A stretch of 64,000 nucleotides of DNA from Alicyclobacillus sp. SO9 (GTDB lineage: Bacteria > Bacillota > Bacilli > Alicyclobacillales > Alicyclobacillaceae), in assembly GCF_016406125.1 (NCBI RefSeq), contig NZ_CP066339.1, positions 4,774,001-4,838,000 of the forward strand, in the 5' to 3' direction. Below the pieces are notes generated by a model. That model saw only the letters and a program-made list of their open reading frames with translations. It ran no database searches and was not told where the DNA came from. Shown here one piece after another: positions 54,582 through 63,680 of this stretch. The number at the start of each line of letters is the position of its first letter. Position 1 is the stretch's first letter. The position numbers were made by a program, and so were the translations under genes.

Positions 54582-57158
54582 TCAGTTCTTCTGTACGACT
54601 ACAGTGATGTGCTGGTGCCCCGCAGGAAGCTTAATAATGAGCGTCTTATCATCTTCATTATACGCTGTTCCTTGAGTTCCCTGTCTCAGTTGTTCCAACG
54701 ACAATCGTTCCAACACCCGTTGTTCCACCGCTCCCTGCTTATCGTTCGCGACCCAAGTTACTGTTGCCGTGGCTGCACACCCGGTTACGACAATAGGATA
54801 CCCATTATTCCCCGAAAGTGCTTGGTGCTGTACCTCGATTTTTATAACGGCTTCCTGTGCAGAGTCCTGAACGGTTATGGCAGTCTGGTTGTAAACACCG
54901 TCCTGATACGCAAAAGTCGTTCCGTCGTCTTCGTACAGTTCAAAAACCGTCGTCCTGTTCACATCATCTTGAACTGTATCATCCATGCGAGCATCTGATT
55001 CAGCCTGTAATGCAGACTCAGACTTGTTGTCCAGATACACGTGGAGGAGCGTATTTTGGTCTAAGCCCGAAGGCTCCGCGAAAGCTGCCGGTAATGCCCC
55101 ATCAAATGTCCCATTAGCATCATCCATCGGGATGACGGCGCCGCTGCGGATATACAGTGGCATGGTATCGAGTGGTGCTTCAGCCAAAACATGCTGCCCG
55201 CCTTCATATCTCTTACCCGTCCAGTAGTTCACCCAAATCCCTTTCGGCAGATAAACGCTGCGGTGTCTTGTGTCAGGGCGATAAACAGGTGCCACAAGGA
55301 CATCCTTGCCCACCAGAAACTCATCAGACAGATTGTAAGTGTTGACATCATCGGGATACTCCAAAACCAAAGGACGCATAACCGGCACGCCTGTTTCTGA
55401 GGCCTCTTTGAACAGGCTGTAGAGATACGGCATGAATTGATAGCGCAACTGAATATACCTTCGGACAATCCCTTCTATTTCTTCCCCAAAGGACCATGGC
55501 TCTTGGCGCACAGTGTCCAAAGCACTGTGATTTCTAAAGAATGGGAAGAAAGCCCCCATCTGTGTCCAGCGTGCCAGCAGTTCTCCTGACGCGTGGTGTG
55601 CGAAGCCCCCTACATCGGGTCCGCTGAAGGTGACTCCGGACAAGCCTAGGTTTAAGACCATGGGCATCGCCATCGCCATATGCTCCCAGAAGCTGCGGTT
55701 ATCTCCGGTCCAGACAGCTGCGTACCTTTGAATGCCTGCATATCCCGATCTCGTTAGTACAAACGGCCGCTCTCCCCCGAGACCGTCTTTAAGTCCCTTG
55801 TAAGTCGCCCGTGACATGAGGGTGCCGTAGACATTGTGCAGTTCCTCGTGTGTCTTCGGGTTACCGTTGTTGTGGTGCATAATGTGCCCCGGCATCGTTT
55901 TTGACTCATTGAAGACCGCTGGTTCGTTCATGTCGTTCCAGATACCACGGACACCAAGGTCAGTGTAGAACTGCTGGTTCTCACTCCACCACTGTGCAGT
56001 TCTGTCATCCGTAAAGTCAGGAAACGCACTTGCACCCGGCCAGACGTCATCAATGTAGATGTCGCCTTCCAGTGTTCTGCAGAAGTGGTTCCCTTCTACG
56101 CCGCTGCGGTAAATTGAGTATCTGGCGTCCTGTTTTACACCGGGATCGACAATCGGAACCACTCTGACCCCCATCTCCATGAGTTCATCCATCATCGCTT
56201 TGGGATTGGGAAATCGCTGCCCGTTGAATGTAAACACGCGGTAATCCCGCATGTAATGGATGTCCAGGTAAACAGCTGACAACGGAATCCGCTTCGTCCG
56301 GAAAGTCCGAGCCAATTCCAACACTTCATCCTGACTCATATAGCTGTAGCGGGATTGATGGTAGCCCAAGGCCCATTTCGGCGGGACGGGCATCCTGCCG
56401 GTAAGTGCGGTGTAGCGACGAATGACATCCTTCAAGAGAGGGCCCGTAATGACATAAACATCCACTCCGCCTGTCTTGGTCCTGACTTCAAATGCATCCT
56501 CAAACTGACGCATGTCAAAAGTTGAGTGCCCTGTGTTATCGAGAAACAGGCCGTAGGCCTGGTTTTGGTCAAACGGGATGAGAAAGGGTATTGAAACATA
56601 CAGCGCCTCGATTTCCGGAACATGAGGGGCATAGACGTCCGAGTTCCACATGGTGTAGGACTCCCCTCGTTTGTCAAGAAAACTGGTCTTTTCCCCCAGT
56701 CCGTAGTAATGGGTTTGCGGGTGTGCTGCTGCGGATAAGCCCGCATTGCCTTCTGTTGTTTGATAAAACTGAAGGCCCTCCACGGCGCGCTGGCCTGTAT
56801 GGGTCACAACTTCACACGTACTGTCTTGTAAGTGTACGACTGCCGTCACATCCGCCCACTTAACAGTCAGCCGATTCAAATCCGCATCTTCATCAACCTC
56901 AAAATGTCTGCTTTCAAATTCCTCAATTACGGCAACTGAAGTCGACAACTCAGGGTGCGTTCCGGTAAACAGTGTAAACCGAACCAGTTCCTTGACAGGA
57001 GACGAAACCGCGATGTTTCCGTGCTCACAGTAGAGCAGCACACCTTGTTTATCTGCCTGATAGCCCAGCACACGCCCTAATGTCGCTGTTGAACCTTCCA
57101 TTGTTTGAGTCCCTGTCTCAACTGCCTTATCGGGACGAATTGATTCACTTGTTTCCAT
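54582..57158 (-). CDS. glcA: Alpha-glucosidase, glycoside hydrolase family 31
   Basis: Releases glucose from the non-reducing ends of maltooligosaccharides. The 858-residue protein has the GH31 catalytic nucleophile in GIWNDMNEPAVF and the acid region WTGDNRSFWEHMAMAMP, plus FSGPDVGGFAHHASGELLARW and an N-terminal beta-sandwich. No signal peptide, so it works on imported sugars. Last gene of malE-malF-malG-malR-cdaA-glcA, the order known in Alicyclobacillus acidocaldarius. GAGGTG precedes the ATG by five bases. Confidence 0.94.
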   Translation of the reverse strand: METSESIRPDKAVETGTQTMEGSTATLGRVLGYQADKQGVLLYCEHGNIAVSSPVKELVRFTLFTGTHPELSTSVAVIEEFESRHFEVDEDADLNRLTVKWADVTAVVHLQDSTCEVVTHTGQRAVEGLQFYQTTEGNAGLSAAAHPQTHYYGLGEKTSFLDKRGESYTMWNSDVYAPHVPEIEALYVSIPFLIPFDQNQAYGLFLDNTGHSTFDMRQFEDAFEVRTKTGGVDVYVITGPLLKDVIRRYTALTGRMPVPPKWALGYHQSRYSYMSQDEVLELARTFRTKRIPLSAVYLDIHYMRDYRVFTFNGQRFPNPKAMMDELMEMGVRVVPIVDPGVKQDARYSIYRSGVEGNHFCRTLEGDIYIDDVWPGASAFPDFTDDRTAQWWSENQQFYTDLGVRGIWNDMNEPAVFNESKTMPGHIMHHNNGNPKTHEELHNVYGTLMSRATYKGLKDGLGGERPFVLTRSGYAGIQRYAAVWTGDNRSFWEHMAMAMPMVLNLGLSGVTFSGPDVGGFAHHASGELLARWTQMGAFFPFFRNHSALDTVRQEPWSFGEEIEGIVRRYIQLRYQFMPYLYSLFKEASETGVPVMRPLVLEYPDDVNTYNLSDEFLVGKDVLVAPVYRPDTRHRSVYLPKGIWVNYWTGKRYEGGQHVLAEAPLDTMPLYIRSGAVIPMDDANGTFDGALPAAFAEPSGLDQNTLLHVYLDNKSESALQAESDARMDDTVQDDVNRTTVFELYEDDGTTFAYQDGVYNQTAITVQDSAQEAVIKIEVQHQALSGNNGYPIVVTGCAATATVTWVANDKQGAVEQRVLERLSLEQLRQGTQGTAYNEDDKTLIIKLPAGHQHITVVVQKN

Positions 57159-57270
57159 GCCTGCACCTCATCCACTCTGCAATTTATCCTGATGGTGTTT
57201 GTCTGAAAGGGGCGCAGCAGGTCTCGGAGCACCCTTTTCCTCAGCTTTCAGTTCCAATCTTTGATGTTAT

Positions 57271-59034
57271 CTATGGTTCCCATATCATGCAAGCTCCCGG
57301 ACTAAGCTTATCAGCTTCTTCTCCGGGGATGGCACCTGCGGAACGTCTAACGGATGAACTGTCGAACAAAACCTTCCCGTGGCAACTGACATGACAACTT
57401 GCATCACCGGTGTTAAAGGCCACGTGAACCGCTGTTCCGTCGTGACCTCTGCGCAGATATTCCACGTAAGTATCTGTCGCTGCGACAATTTGCAACTCAG
57501 TCGTTTGCAGCGCGGGGTGATTCCGCCTTATTTGAATCAGTTTCTGCACCGCGCCGCGAAGTTGGAGGTTCTGTTTCGTGCTGTCCCAAACCATGCCGGC
57601 TCGACAGCCTGGGTCTGTTTCTCCTTCCATCCCTATCTCATCACCATAATAAACCATGGGAATACCTGGGTAGGTGAATTGGTAAGTGAATGCCCGAAGG
57701 ACTGCGTCCTTGTCGCTTTTGGCATGTGTCAGTACCCGCTCTGTATCATGACTGCCAAGCAGGTTGAGTCCGGCCGACGCAGCTTGTACCGGGTACAAAT
57801 GCAACAGTTGCACAAGCTTCTGTGCAAATTCAGTTCCTGTCAAAGTCTTATCTACCAGGAACCCTAAGCCATAATCACGGAATAAGTAGTTCATGACGCC
57901 GTCAAACTCATCGCCTCGCAGCCACGGTAGACTATTATGCCAGACTTCGCCGAGAATCAGTGCATCAGGCTTAGCGGCTTTCACGGTGGTGCGGAACTTG
58001 CGCCAGAAAACGTGATCAATTTCGTTCGCCACATCCAAACGCCAGCCGTCAATATCGAATTCCCGAATCCAGTAGGCAGCCACATCCAGCAGGTACGACT
58101 CAACCTCAGGATGAGCTACATTTAATTTAGGCATTCCTGCCAACTGATTGGAGAACGTTTCATAGTTGACGTTCTCCGTGTCAAGACGCTCTCCATGAAT
58201 AAAGAACCAGTCCCAGTACGGGGATGCTGCACCGTTTTTCACCACATCCTGAAACGGTGCAAAACCCGCGCCGCTGTGGTTAAACACAGCATCCAGCACA
58301 ACCCGGATTCCGCGTGCATGCGCGTCCTCAACCAAGGCACGAAAATCGTCTTTTGTACCAAACTGAGGGTCAATTTCATAGTAGTCGGACGTATCATACT
58401 TGTGGTTGGACTGCGCTTTGAAAATAGGTGTAAAGTAAATCATGTTGACACCTAGGTCGGCCAGGTAATTCAGTTTTTCACGCACACCCGGAATATCTCC
58501 GCCAAGCATGTTGCTCTGGGTGGGATCAGCGTCCCAGTCGTCTGCGCCGTCCGGGGTCAAAGCGTCGTCGCCATTGGCAAATCGCTCCGGGAAGATCTGA
58601 TAGCACACGGCATTCGCTGTCCATTCGGGGACATCAAAAACATCCCGTTGGCACAGATACGGCAGTTGAAACACACCTGCACGTTCAGAGTTGTCACTGA
58701 GCCCTGACTCGCCCAACCAAAGACTTTCCATATCTTCATCTGCGGAGTCACTCTGAGGGTCCATACGAACTTCTGCGCTGTGTTTCAGTTCAAACGTGTA
58801 TTTCAATCGGCTGGTCGGAATCTCCACGTCGGCTTCGAACACATCAAATGTACCGTCTTCACCGACATACTTCATACTCTGGCATGATTGCAGTTTCATT
58901 TGGTAACGGTCTCCAGAATGGAGCTCAACATGATGAACAGCTCCCCGTCCAACCAATAGGACGATACGAGCTGTCGTTTGATTTAAAGCATATGCGAAAG
59001 GCTCATAGGGTTGATGGAGTACCCTTAGATCCAT
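57271..59034 (-). CDS. cdaA: Cyclomaltodextrinase/neopullulanase, GH13_20
   Basis: A 587-residue cytoplasmic GH13 enzyme with an N-terminal beta domain (residues ~1-120) and the TIM barrel. Catalytic residues are in GWRLDVANEID (Asp nucleophile), LILGEVWHN (Glu acid) and LLGSHDTERVL (Asp). It opens cyclodextrins and splits maltodextrins and pullulan. The ATG at 59034 has AAGGAGGAATTCAC upstream. It lies 40 bases after malR. The absence of a signal peptide fits intracellular use after uptake by MalEFG. Confidence 0.94.
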   Translation of the reverse strand: MDLRVLHQPYEPFAYALNQTTARIVLLVGRGAVHHVELHSGDRYQMKLQSCQSMKYVGEDGTFDVFEADVEIPTSRLKYTFELKHSAEVRMDPQSDSADEDMESLWLGESGLSDNSERAGVFQLPYLCQRDVFDVPEWTANAVCYQIFPERFANGDDALTPDGADDWDADPTQSNMLGGDIPGVREKLNYLADLGVNMIYFTPIFKAQSNHKYDTSDYYEIDPQFGTKDDFRALVEDAHARGIRVVLDAVFNHSGAGFAPFQDVVKNGAASPYWDWFFIHGERLDTENVNYETFSNQLAGMPKLNVAHPEVESYLLDVAAYWIREFDIDGWRLDVANEIDHVFWRKFRTTVKAAKPDALILGEVWHNSLPWLRGDEFDGVMNYLFRDYGLGFLVDKTLTGTEFAQKLVQLLHLYPVQAASAGLNLLGSHDTERVLTHAKSDKDAVLRAFTYQFTYPGIPMVYYGDEIGMEGETDPGCRAGMVWDSTKQNLQLRGAVQKLIQIRRNHPALQTTELQIVAATDTYVEYLRRGHDGTAVHVAFNTGDASCHVSCHGKVLFDSSSVRRSAGAIPGEEADKLSPGACMIWEP

Positions 59035-59074
59035 GTGAATTCCTCCTTGATTCAAGCAAACTGGCCCTGCAGTG

Positions 59075-60106
59075 TTAAGGCAGCGGTGACGACGTATTGA
59101 GATAGGAAGCACCGCACGAGTTGCGAACAACCAATTCCGTTCGGATGGTTTTGTGTTGAGGCTCCAAATCAGAGTTCTTGATGTGCTCCAACAGCATATT
59201 TGCGGCGGCCGAACCCAACTCGTGCATGTGAACTCTCACACTGGTCAAAGACGGATTAGCGATTTCAGCCATGCGAATGTCGTTAAATCCGACAATCGCC
59301 AACTCTGACGGCAAGTGGTAGCCCAACTCGGCAGATGCACGCATTGCGCCAAAAGCCAGTACGTCGTCCGAAGCCAGGACCGCTGTAGGACGATCAGACG
59401 AAGCCAAAAGCCGCATCATACCCAGATAGCCGCCCTGCTCGAGAAAAAAGCTGGAAACCTCCAATTGCGCATCAGGTTCTAGCTGATAGTCGCGTAATGC
59501 GTTCCGGTAACCTGTGACTCTGTCCAACGTGACCACCAAATCAGAGGCACCCCCGAGGAAGCCAATGCGTTTATGCCCAAGCCGGATTAAATGCTCCGTT
59601 GCTTTGTAGGCCGCTGATACGTTGTCATTGTTCACGGTAGAAACGGAAATTCCGTCGGGCGCTCTGCCAAGCAACACCGCCGGAAACTTCTGCTGCTCAA
59701 CCAACTTCAGCACAGGGTCATCTTGTTTGCTGCTGAGCAGAAAGATGCCGTCAACGCGGCGGCCGCGAATAACCCTGTCGATTGTATCTGTATCTGGCCC
59801 TGAGGTGAAAAGCACAATGTCATAGCCATTCTCATTCGCAACTTCACTGACACCGCTCATCATTTGTGCAAAGAATGGATTCTCAAAAAACTCATTGCCT
59901 CCGTACGGCATCAGAACGCCAATGGCGGAGGTTGTATTTGTCACCAAGCCCCGAGCAAGGGTGTTGGGATGGTAGTCTAGATGTTCCAATACCTCGCGGA
60001 CCCGCCGCTTTGTCGCTGCTGATATACGCGGTGAGTCAGCCAGCACCCTCGATACAGTTGACGCAGACACATTGGCCATACGCGCAACGTCTTTGATTGT
60101 AGTCAT
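59075..60106 (-). CDS. malR: LacI family transcriptional regulator of maltodextrin use
   Basis: A 343-residue repressor with the LacI helix-turn-helix start TIKDVARMANVSASTVSRVL and hinge helix HPNTLARGLVTN, followed by a periplasmic-binding-type sugar domain. Its place between malG and cdaA matches malR of Alicyclobacillus. It probably binds the palindromes at 63466 and 63509 flanking the malE promoter. GGGAGGGGTATGGA precedes the ATG. Confidence 0.94.
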   Translation of the reverse strand: MTTIKDVARMANVSASTVSRVLADSPRISAATKRRVREVLEHLDYHPNTLARGLVTNTTSAIGVLMPYGGNEFFENPFFAQMMSGVSEVANENGYDIVLFTSGPDTDTIDRVIRGRRVDGIFLLSSKQDDPVLKLVEQQKFPAVLLGRAPDGISVSTVNNDNVSAAYKATEHLIRLGHKRIGFLGGASDLVVTLDRVTGYRNALRDYQLEPDAQLEVSSFFLEQGGYLGMMRLLASSDRPTAVLASDDVLAFGAMRASAELGYHLPSELAIVGFNDIRMAEIANPSLTSVRVHMHELGSAAANMLLEHIKNSDLEPQHKTIRTELVVRNSCGASYLNTSSPLP

Positions 60107-60194
60107 TCCATACCCCTCCCCGGGACCGTACGCCTTCTTTTCTATACTCGTTACCTCTCTCGTCTCACAATTAATAATTATACTATAGCTCTAA

Positions 60195-61082
60195 TTATCC
60201 TTTGACCGATCCCGCTACCAGTCCGGATGCTACATAGCGTTGCAGCAACCCAAAGATTACCGTCAGCGGAACTGCTGACAGAAGTGCCGCTGCCGCGAAC
60301 TCTCCCCAACTTTTAGCAAATTTTTGACTGATCATCCCATACATCCCCACACCGAGTGTATAGTTGTGGGGCGATTGAAGTACAGTTCCAGCAATCATGT
60401 ATTCACTAAAGCTTCCCATGAGGGTAAACAGAAAGATTACTGTCATCATAGGTTTGGCTAAAGGCAACATAATTCGCACAAATCTCTGCCACGTATTTGC
60501 TCCGTCAATAATTGCCGCTTCGTCTAATTCCTTCGGAATCGAGTCGAAATAGCCTTTGAGCAACCAGATGTTAAATGCACTGCTGCCAAGGAGTACAAAA
60601 ATGTACGCTGCTAAGTTGTCAATGAGGTTTAACTTCGCCAACCCTGCGTAAATCGCGGCAATAGCCAGGAAGTTTGGAAACATCTGCAGGATCAAAAGTG
60701 TCATCAGACCGTACTTTCGTCCCCAGAACCGAAGTTTTGAAAATGCAAACGCAGCTGATGCCGTAAACACCAACTGGCCAATTCCAGTAGCCAGTCCAAC
60801 GAAGAGACTGTTTCGTACCCAAATCAGAAACCCACTGTCGGCAAACAGTTTCTTGTAATTTTCGAACGATGGATTCGAGGGAAACAGGGAAACAGAGAAG
60901 TATGCGTTGGACGGGTTAAACGATGCTTCCACTACAAACCACATCGGTATTAACATGACAAGAATCACAACCCAGATAATCAAGCGGGAAGACCACAGGA
61001 GAGTACGCTCACCAGGAGCCATAATATGTTGATCCTCTGCCTTTTTCCTCTTTGGCATTGCTGTTGCAATTGGATTGCCCAC
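60195..61082 (-). CDS. malG: Maltodextrin ABC transporter permease MalG
   Basis: A 295-residue permease with six helices and the EAA loop in ELDEAAIIDGANTWQRF and IMLPLAKPMMTVIFLF. The GTG at 61082 lies just after the malF stop, with GGAGG eleven bases upstream. No ATPase gene is in the operon, so a shared MsmX-type ATPase elsewhere is likely. Confidence 0.94.
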   Translation of the reverse strand: MGNPIATAMPKRKKAEDQHIMAPGERTLLWSSRLIIWVVILVMLIPMWFVVEASFNPSNAYFSVSLFPSNPSFENYKKLFADSGFLIWVRNSLFVGLATGIGQLVFTASAAFAFSKLRFWGRKYGLMTLLILQMFPNFLAIAAIYAGLAKLNLIDNLAAYIFVLLGSSAFNIWLLKGYFDSIPKELDEAAIIDGANTWQRFVRIMLPLAKPMMTVIFLFTLMGSFSEYMIAGTVLQSPHNYTLGVGMYGMISQKFAKSWGEFAAAALLSAVPLTVIFGLLQRYVASGLVAGSVKG

Positions 61083-61085
61083 GGC

Positions 61086-62042
61086 TCAATCAACCTCCTC
61101 AAAGGCCTTGGTGTACCTCATTTGAAGAAAACTCAGTATTGCAACGATAACAAACAAGATGATAGATATGGCTGACGCTAAGTCGTATCTGCTGAAATTC
61201 AACGTCATTTTATATGCAGCTGAAGCTAGGATGTCCGTGTGACCGACGAACTGGTTATTCGATCTTGCAGGGCCGCCATTGGTTAGGAGATATACCGCGT
61301 TGAAGTTGTTAAAATTGAAAGCAAATGCCGGAATAATTAATGGAAGCGTGATCTTCCAGATTTCAGGTACGGTAACGAATCGAAACTGTCTCCACCAGTT
61401 TGCTCCGTCAATAGCACTGGCTTCGTACAACTCGTGTGGGACAGCTTGTAGCGCACCAAGAGAAACCGTCATCATATACGGAAAGCCAGCCCACACATTG
61501 ACACCGAAAATCGCAACTTTGGCCCAAAATGGATTCTGAAGCCAAGGTACCCTTGGTATACCAAAAGCATGCAACAATCCGTTGATTTGACCGTATGCGT
61601 CATTTAACAGTCCCTGCCATGCAAGCATGCTGATAAGCGCGGGCACTGCCCAAGGGATAATCAAAAGAGCTCGGTAAACTGCTGCTTCTTTCATGTTTCT
61701 GTTGTTAAGAAGCAAAGCTAGAAAAAGCCCGACAAAGTAGTTCAAAATAGTGACGCCTGCCGCGTACTCAATCGTCCAAAGCAGTGTCGGAAGAAACAGA
61801 GTCGACAACGGGTTGTCGGGATTCAGGAGCTCCTTAAAGTTTTTAAGGCCCACAAAACTGTAGTGCTGGAAGTGCATTGCATCATAGTTGGTGAACCCGA
61901 TATAGATAGTGTAAAGAATAGGCAGCAAGCTTAGGATAGAAATCCCTATAAGTGCCGGCGACAAGTACGCGTATGAGATCCATTGGATCTTGCGACGCTT
62001 TTTAGGCAACTTCTTTGGCCCGCCGTTCGCAACTGCCTGCAT
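61086..62042 (-). CDS. malF: Maltodextrin ABC transporter permease MalF
   Basis: A 318-residue permease with about six helices, the start ISYAYLSPALIGISILSLLP and the EAA loop ELYEASAIDGANWWRQFRFV. It lacks the large periplasmic loop of enterobacterial MalF, as is normal in Gram-positives. GGAGGTGCAAAT precedes the ATG. A hairpin between malE and malF may lower its expression relative to malE. Confidence 0.94.
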   Translation of the reverse strand: MQAVANGGPKKLPKKRRKIQWISYAYLSPALIGISILSLLPILYTIYIGFTNYDAMHFQHYSFVGLKNFKELLNPDNPLSTLFLPTLLWTIEYAAGVTILNYFVGLFLALLLNNRNMKEAAVYRALLIIPWAVPALISMLAWQGLLNDAYGQINGLLHAFGIPRVPWLQNPFWAKVAIFGVNVWAGFPYMMTVSLGALQAVPHELYEASAIDGANWWRQFRFVTVPEIWKITLPLIIPAFAFNFNNFNAVYLLTNGGPARSNNQFVGHTDILASAAYKMTLNFSRYDLASAISIILFVIVAILSFLQMRYTKAFEEVD

Positions 62043-62061
62043 ATTTGCACCTCCTCTTTCG

Positions 62062-62097
62062 ATAAAAGAAGGGCCGGGTCATCAATCCAACCGGCCC
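62062..62097 (-). terminator. Partial terminator between malE and malF
   Basis: GGGCCGG pairs with CCGGCCC across a 13-base loop, followed by CTTCTTTTATC on the minus strand. It probably lets malE be made in excess over the permeases. Confidence 0.7.
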
Positions 62098-62112
62098 TCG
62101 CTGATTTGGAAA

Positions 62113-63372
62113 TTATGAGCCCTGTACCTGAATACCCTTTTTAATGTTTTTCACGAAGTCATTTGCACCAGTCTGTGGTGATACCTTGCCGTTAACAATG
62201 TTCTTGATAACACTCATCGCACTCCAGGCTGCTTGCATTTGCGGAATGTTCGGCATTGGAACAGCAACTTTTGTCTGGTCAGCAAATGCCTTAAACATCG
62301 GTGACTGCTGTACTACTGATGAGTTTTGTAATGATTTTAGAGCTGGAATTTGTTGAGCATCGTTAAACAATTTCTGCTGTGCAGCCTTATTTGTCAAAGC
62401 TTTTGCCAAACTCCAATCTGCAGCCTGGTGCTTGCTCTTTGCATTGACAATTGTAGTCTTGACACCCATAAACGGAGTTGCTGGTTTGCCGTTGGGAAGT
62501 GTCGGCCAAGGTGCAATCCCGAAGTTCACACCTGCTTTTTTCACATCAGGAATATCCCAAGGGCCGCTGACATACATACCGATTTTACCTGCGATAAACT
62601 TAGACTTTGCAACAGCACCCGTGACACTTGGGTTCATCCAGTGATACTTGGAGTCCATTTGACGCATCAAGGTGAATGCCTGCACTGCACCAGCATTATT
62701 CAAACCTATATCCTTGGGATCCAGCGTTCCGTTATTGCTCTTAAAGACGTAACCGCCAAATCCGCCAATTAGTGCATAGTCATCGTATAAATTCGCTTGG
62801 TCGTACATAAAGCCGTGGGCGTTCGCGTCTTTCACAAATTCAGTCCAGTTCTTTGGAGGTGTCTTTATCATTTTCTTGTTGTAGAAAATTGCTGTTGTTT
62901 CAACCTCCATTGGGATGGAGTATATTTTGCCGTTAACCGTAACGGCATGAACTACAGATGCATTGTATTTACTCGGGTCAAAATCAGCCTTTGGTACTGG
63001 AGATAGAAGACCTTCCTGTGCAAACAGTCCATTATTGTCATGCGGCATACCATATAAAACGTCCGGACCCTTACCTGTTCTCGCAGCCGTCGCATAAAAC
63101 TTAAAGCCGTTCGGATTCTTGTGCTGGTCAACAATCTTTACAGTATCGCCATGTTTCTTTGCCCAAGCATTAGCAAGCGCTGTAACGTCTTTTAGGTTCG
63201 GACCGCCTTCCCATACCCACAGTGTAATCGTTTGTCCTTTTGGAACAGACGCTGCTTTGGTTGAATTCCCGCTGCTGGAAGTGCCGTTTGCGGTACCGCA
63301 CCCAGAGACCACTCCCGCCAGAGCTAATGCTGCAAAAGTTCCTGTTGCTGCTGATTTCCACCTTTTTTTCAT
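62113..63372 (-). CDS. malE: Maltose/maltodextrin-binding lipoprotein MalE
   Basis: A 419-residue lipoprotein with lipobox VVSGC near residue 25 and an extracellular sugar-binding domain (GQTITLWVWEGGPNLKD, GPDVLYGMPHDNNGLFAQEG, MYVSGPWDIPDVKKAGVNFG). AAGGGGAAGATGTG precedes the ATG. First gene of the operon, behind a promoter with two operator-like palindromes. Confidence 0.94.
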   Translation of the reverse strand: MKKRWKSAATGTFAALALAGVVSGCGTANGTSSSGNSTKAASVPKGQTITLWVWEGGPNLKDVTALANAWAKKHGDTVKIVDQHKNPNGFKFYATAARTGKGPDVLYGMPHDNNGLFAQEGLLSPVPKADFDPSKYNASVVHAVTVNGKIYSIPMEVETTAIFYNKKMIKTPPKNWTEFVKDANAHGFMYDQANLYDDYALIGGFGGYVFKSNNGTLDPKDIGLNNAGAVQAFTLMRQMDSKYHWMNPSVTGAVAKSKFIAGKIGMYVSGPWDIPDVKKAGVNFGIAPWPTLPNGKPATPFMGVKTTIVNAKSKHQAADWSLAKALTNKAAQQKLFNDAQQIPALKSLQNSSVVQQSPMFKAFADQTKVAVPMPNIPQMQAAWSAMSVIKNIVNGKVSPQTGANDFVKNIKKGIQVQGS

Positions 63373-63465
63373 CACATCTTCCCCTTTCTGATGGTACCAT
63401 TGAAATGCTGTTTGCAGCTTGCTTATCAGGTCCCTCAAAAGCCTCGGAAGTGCTTTGCAAGTTGT

Positions 63466-63477
63466 GCAAACGTTTGT
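63466..63477 (-). promoter_or_regulatory. Operator O1 of the mal operon
   Basis: GCAAACGTTTGT is an 11-of-12 palindrome of the LacI/CcpA type. It lies six bases after the -10 element, over the expected transcription start, so bound protein would block initiation. Confidence 0.7.
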
Positions 63478-63482
63478 CTTAG

Positions 63483-63512
63483 ATTATATAGTTTTTCTAT
63501 TTAATAATGCAA
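63483..63512 (-). promoter_or_regulatory. Promoter of the maltodextrin operon
   Basis: TTGCAT (63507-63512) and TATAAT (63483-63488) on the minus strand are 18 bases apart. The -35 overlaps operator O2 and the start region overlaps O1. Confidence 0.78.
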
Positions 63513-63520
63513 GCGCTTGC
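63509..63520 (-). promoter_or_regulatory. Operator O2 of the mal operon
   Basis: GCAAGCGCTTGC is a perfect 12-base palindrome overlapping the -35 element. It fits a LacI-family site, and with its flanks also nearly fits the CcpA cre consensus, so catabolite repression may act here too. Confidence 0.75.
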
Positions 63521-63582
63521 GCGTGAACTTTTTTAAAAAATCCTGTCACAATGATATGCAGAATGTGCCAAAACAACTTGCA

Positions 63583-63609
63583 CAAGAAAGCGCCTCCAAC
63601 TGGAGGCGC
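63583..63609 (-). terminator. Intrinsic terminator of the right-edge membrane protein gene
   Basis: GCGCCTCC pairs with GGAGGCGC around a four-base loop and is followed by TTTCTTG on the minus strand. Confidence 0.8.
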
Positions 63610-63680
63610 AACAGATAACAGGAAGAACAAGTCGGACCCGAATTCCCTCAATTACATCTTGTAAAAGCATACACAAGCCA

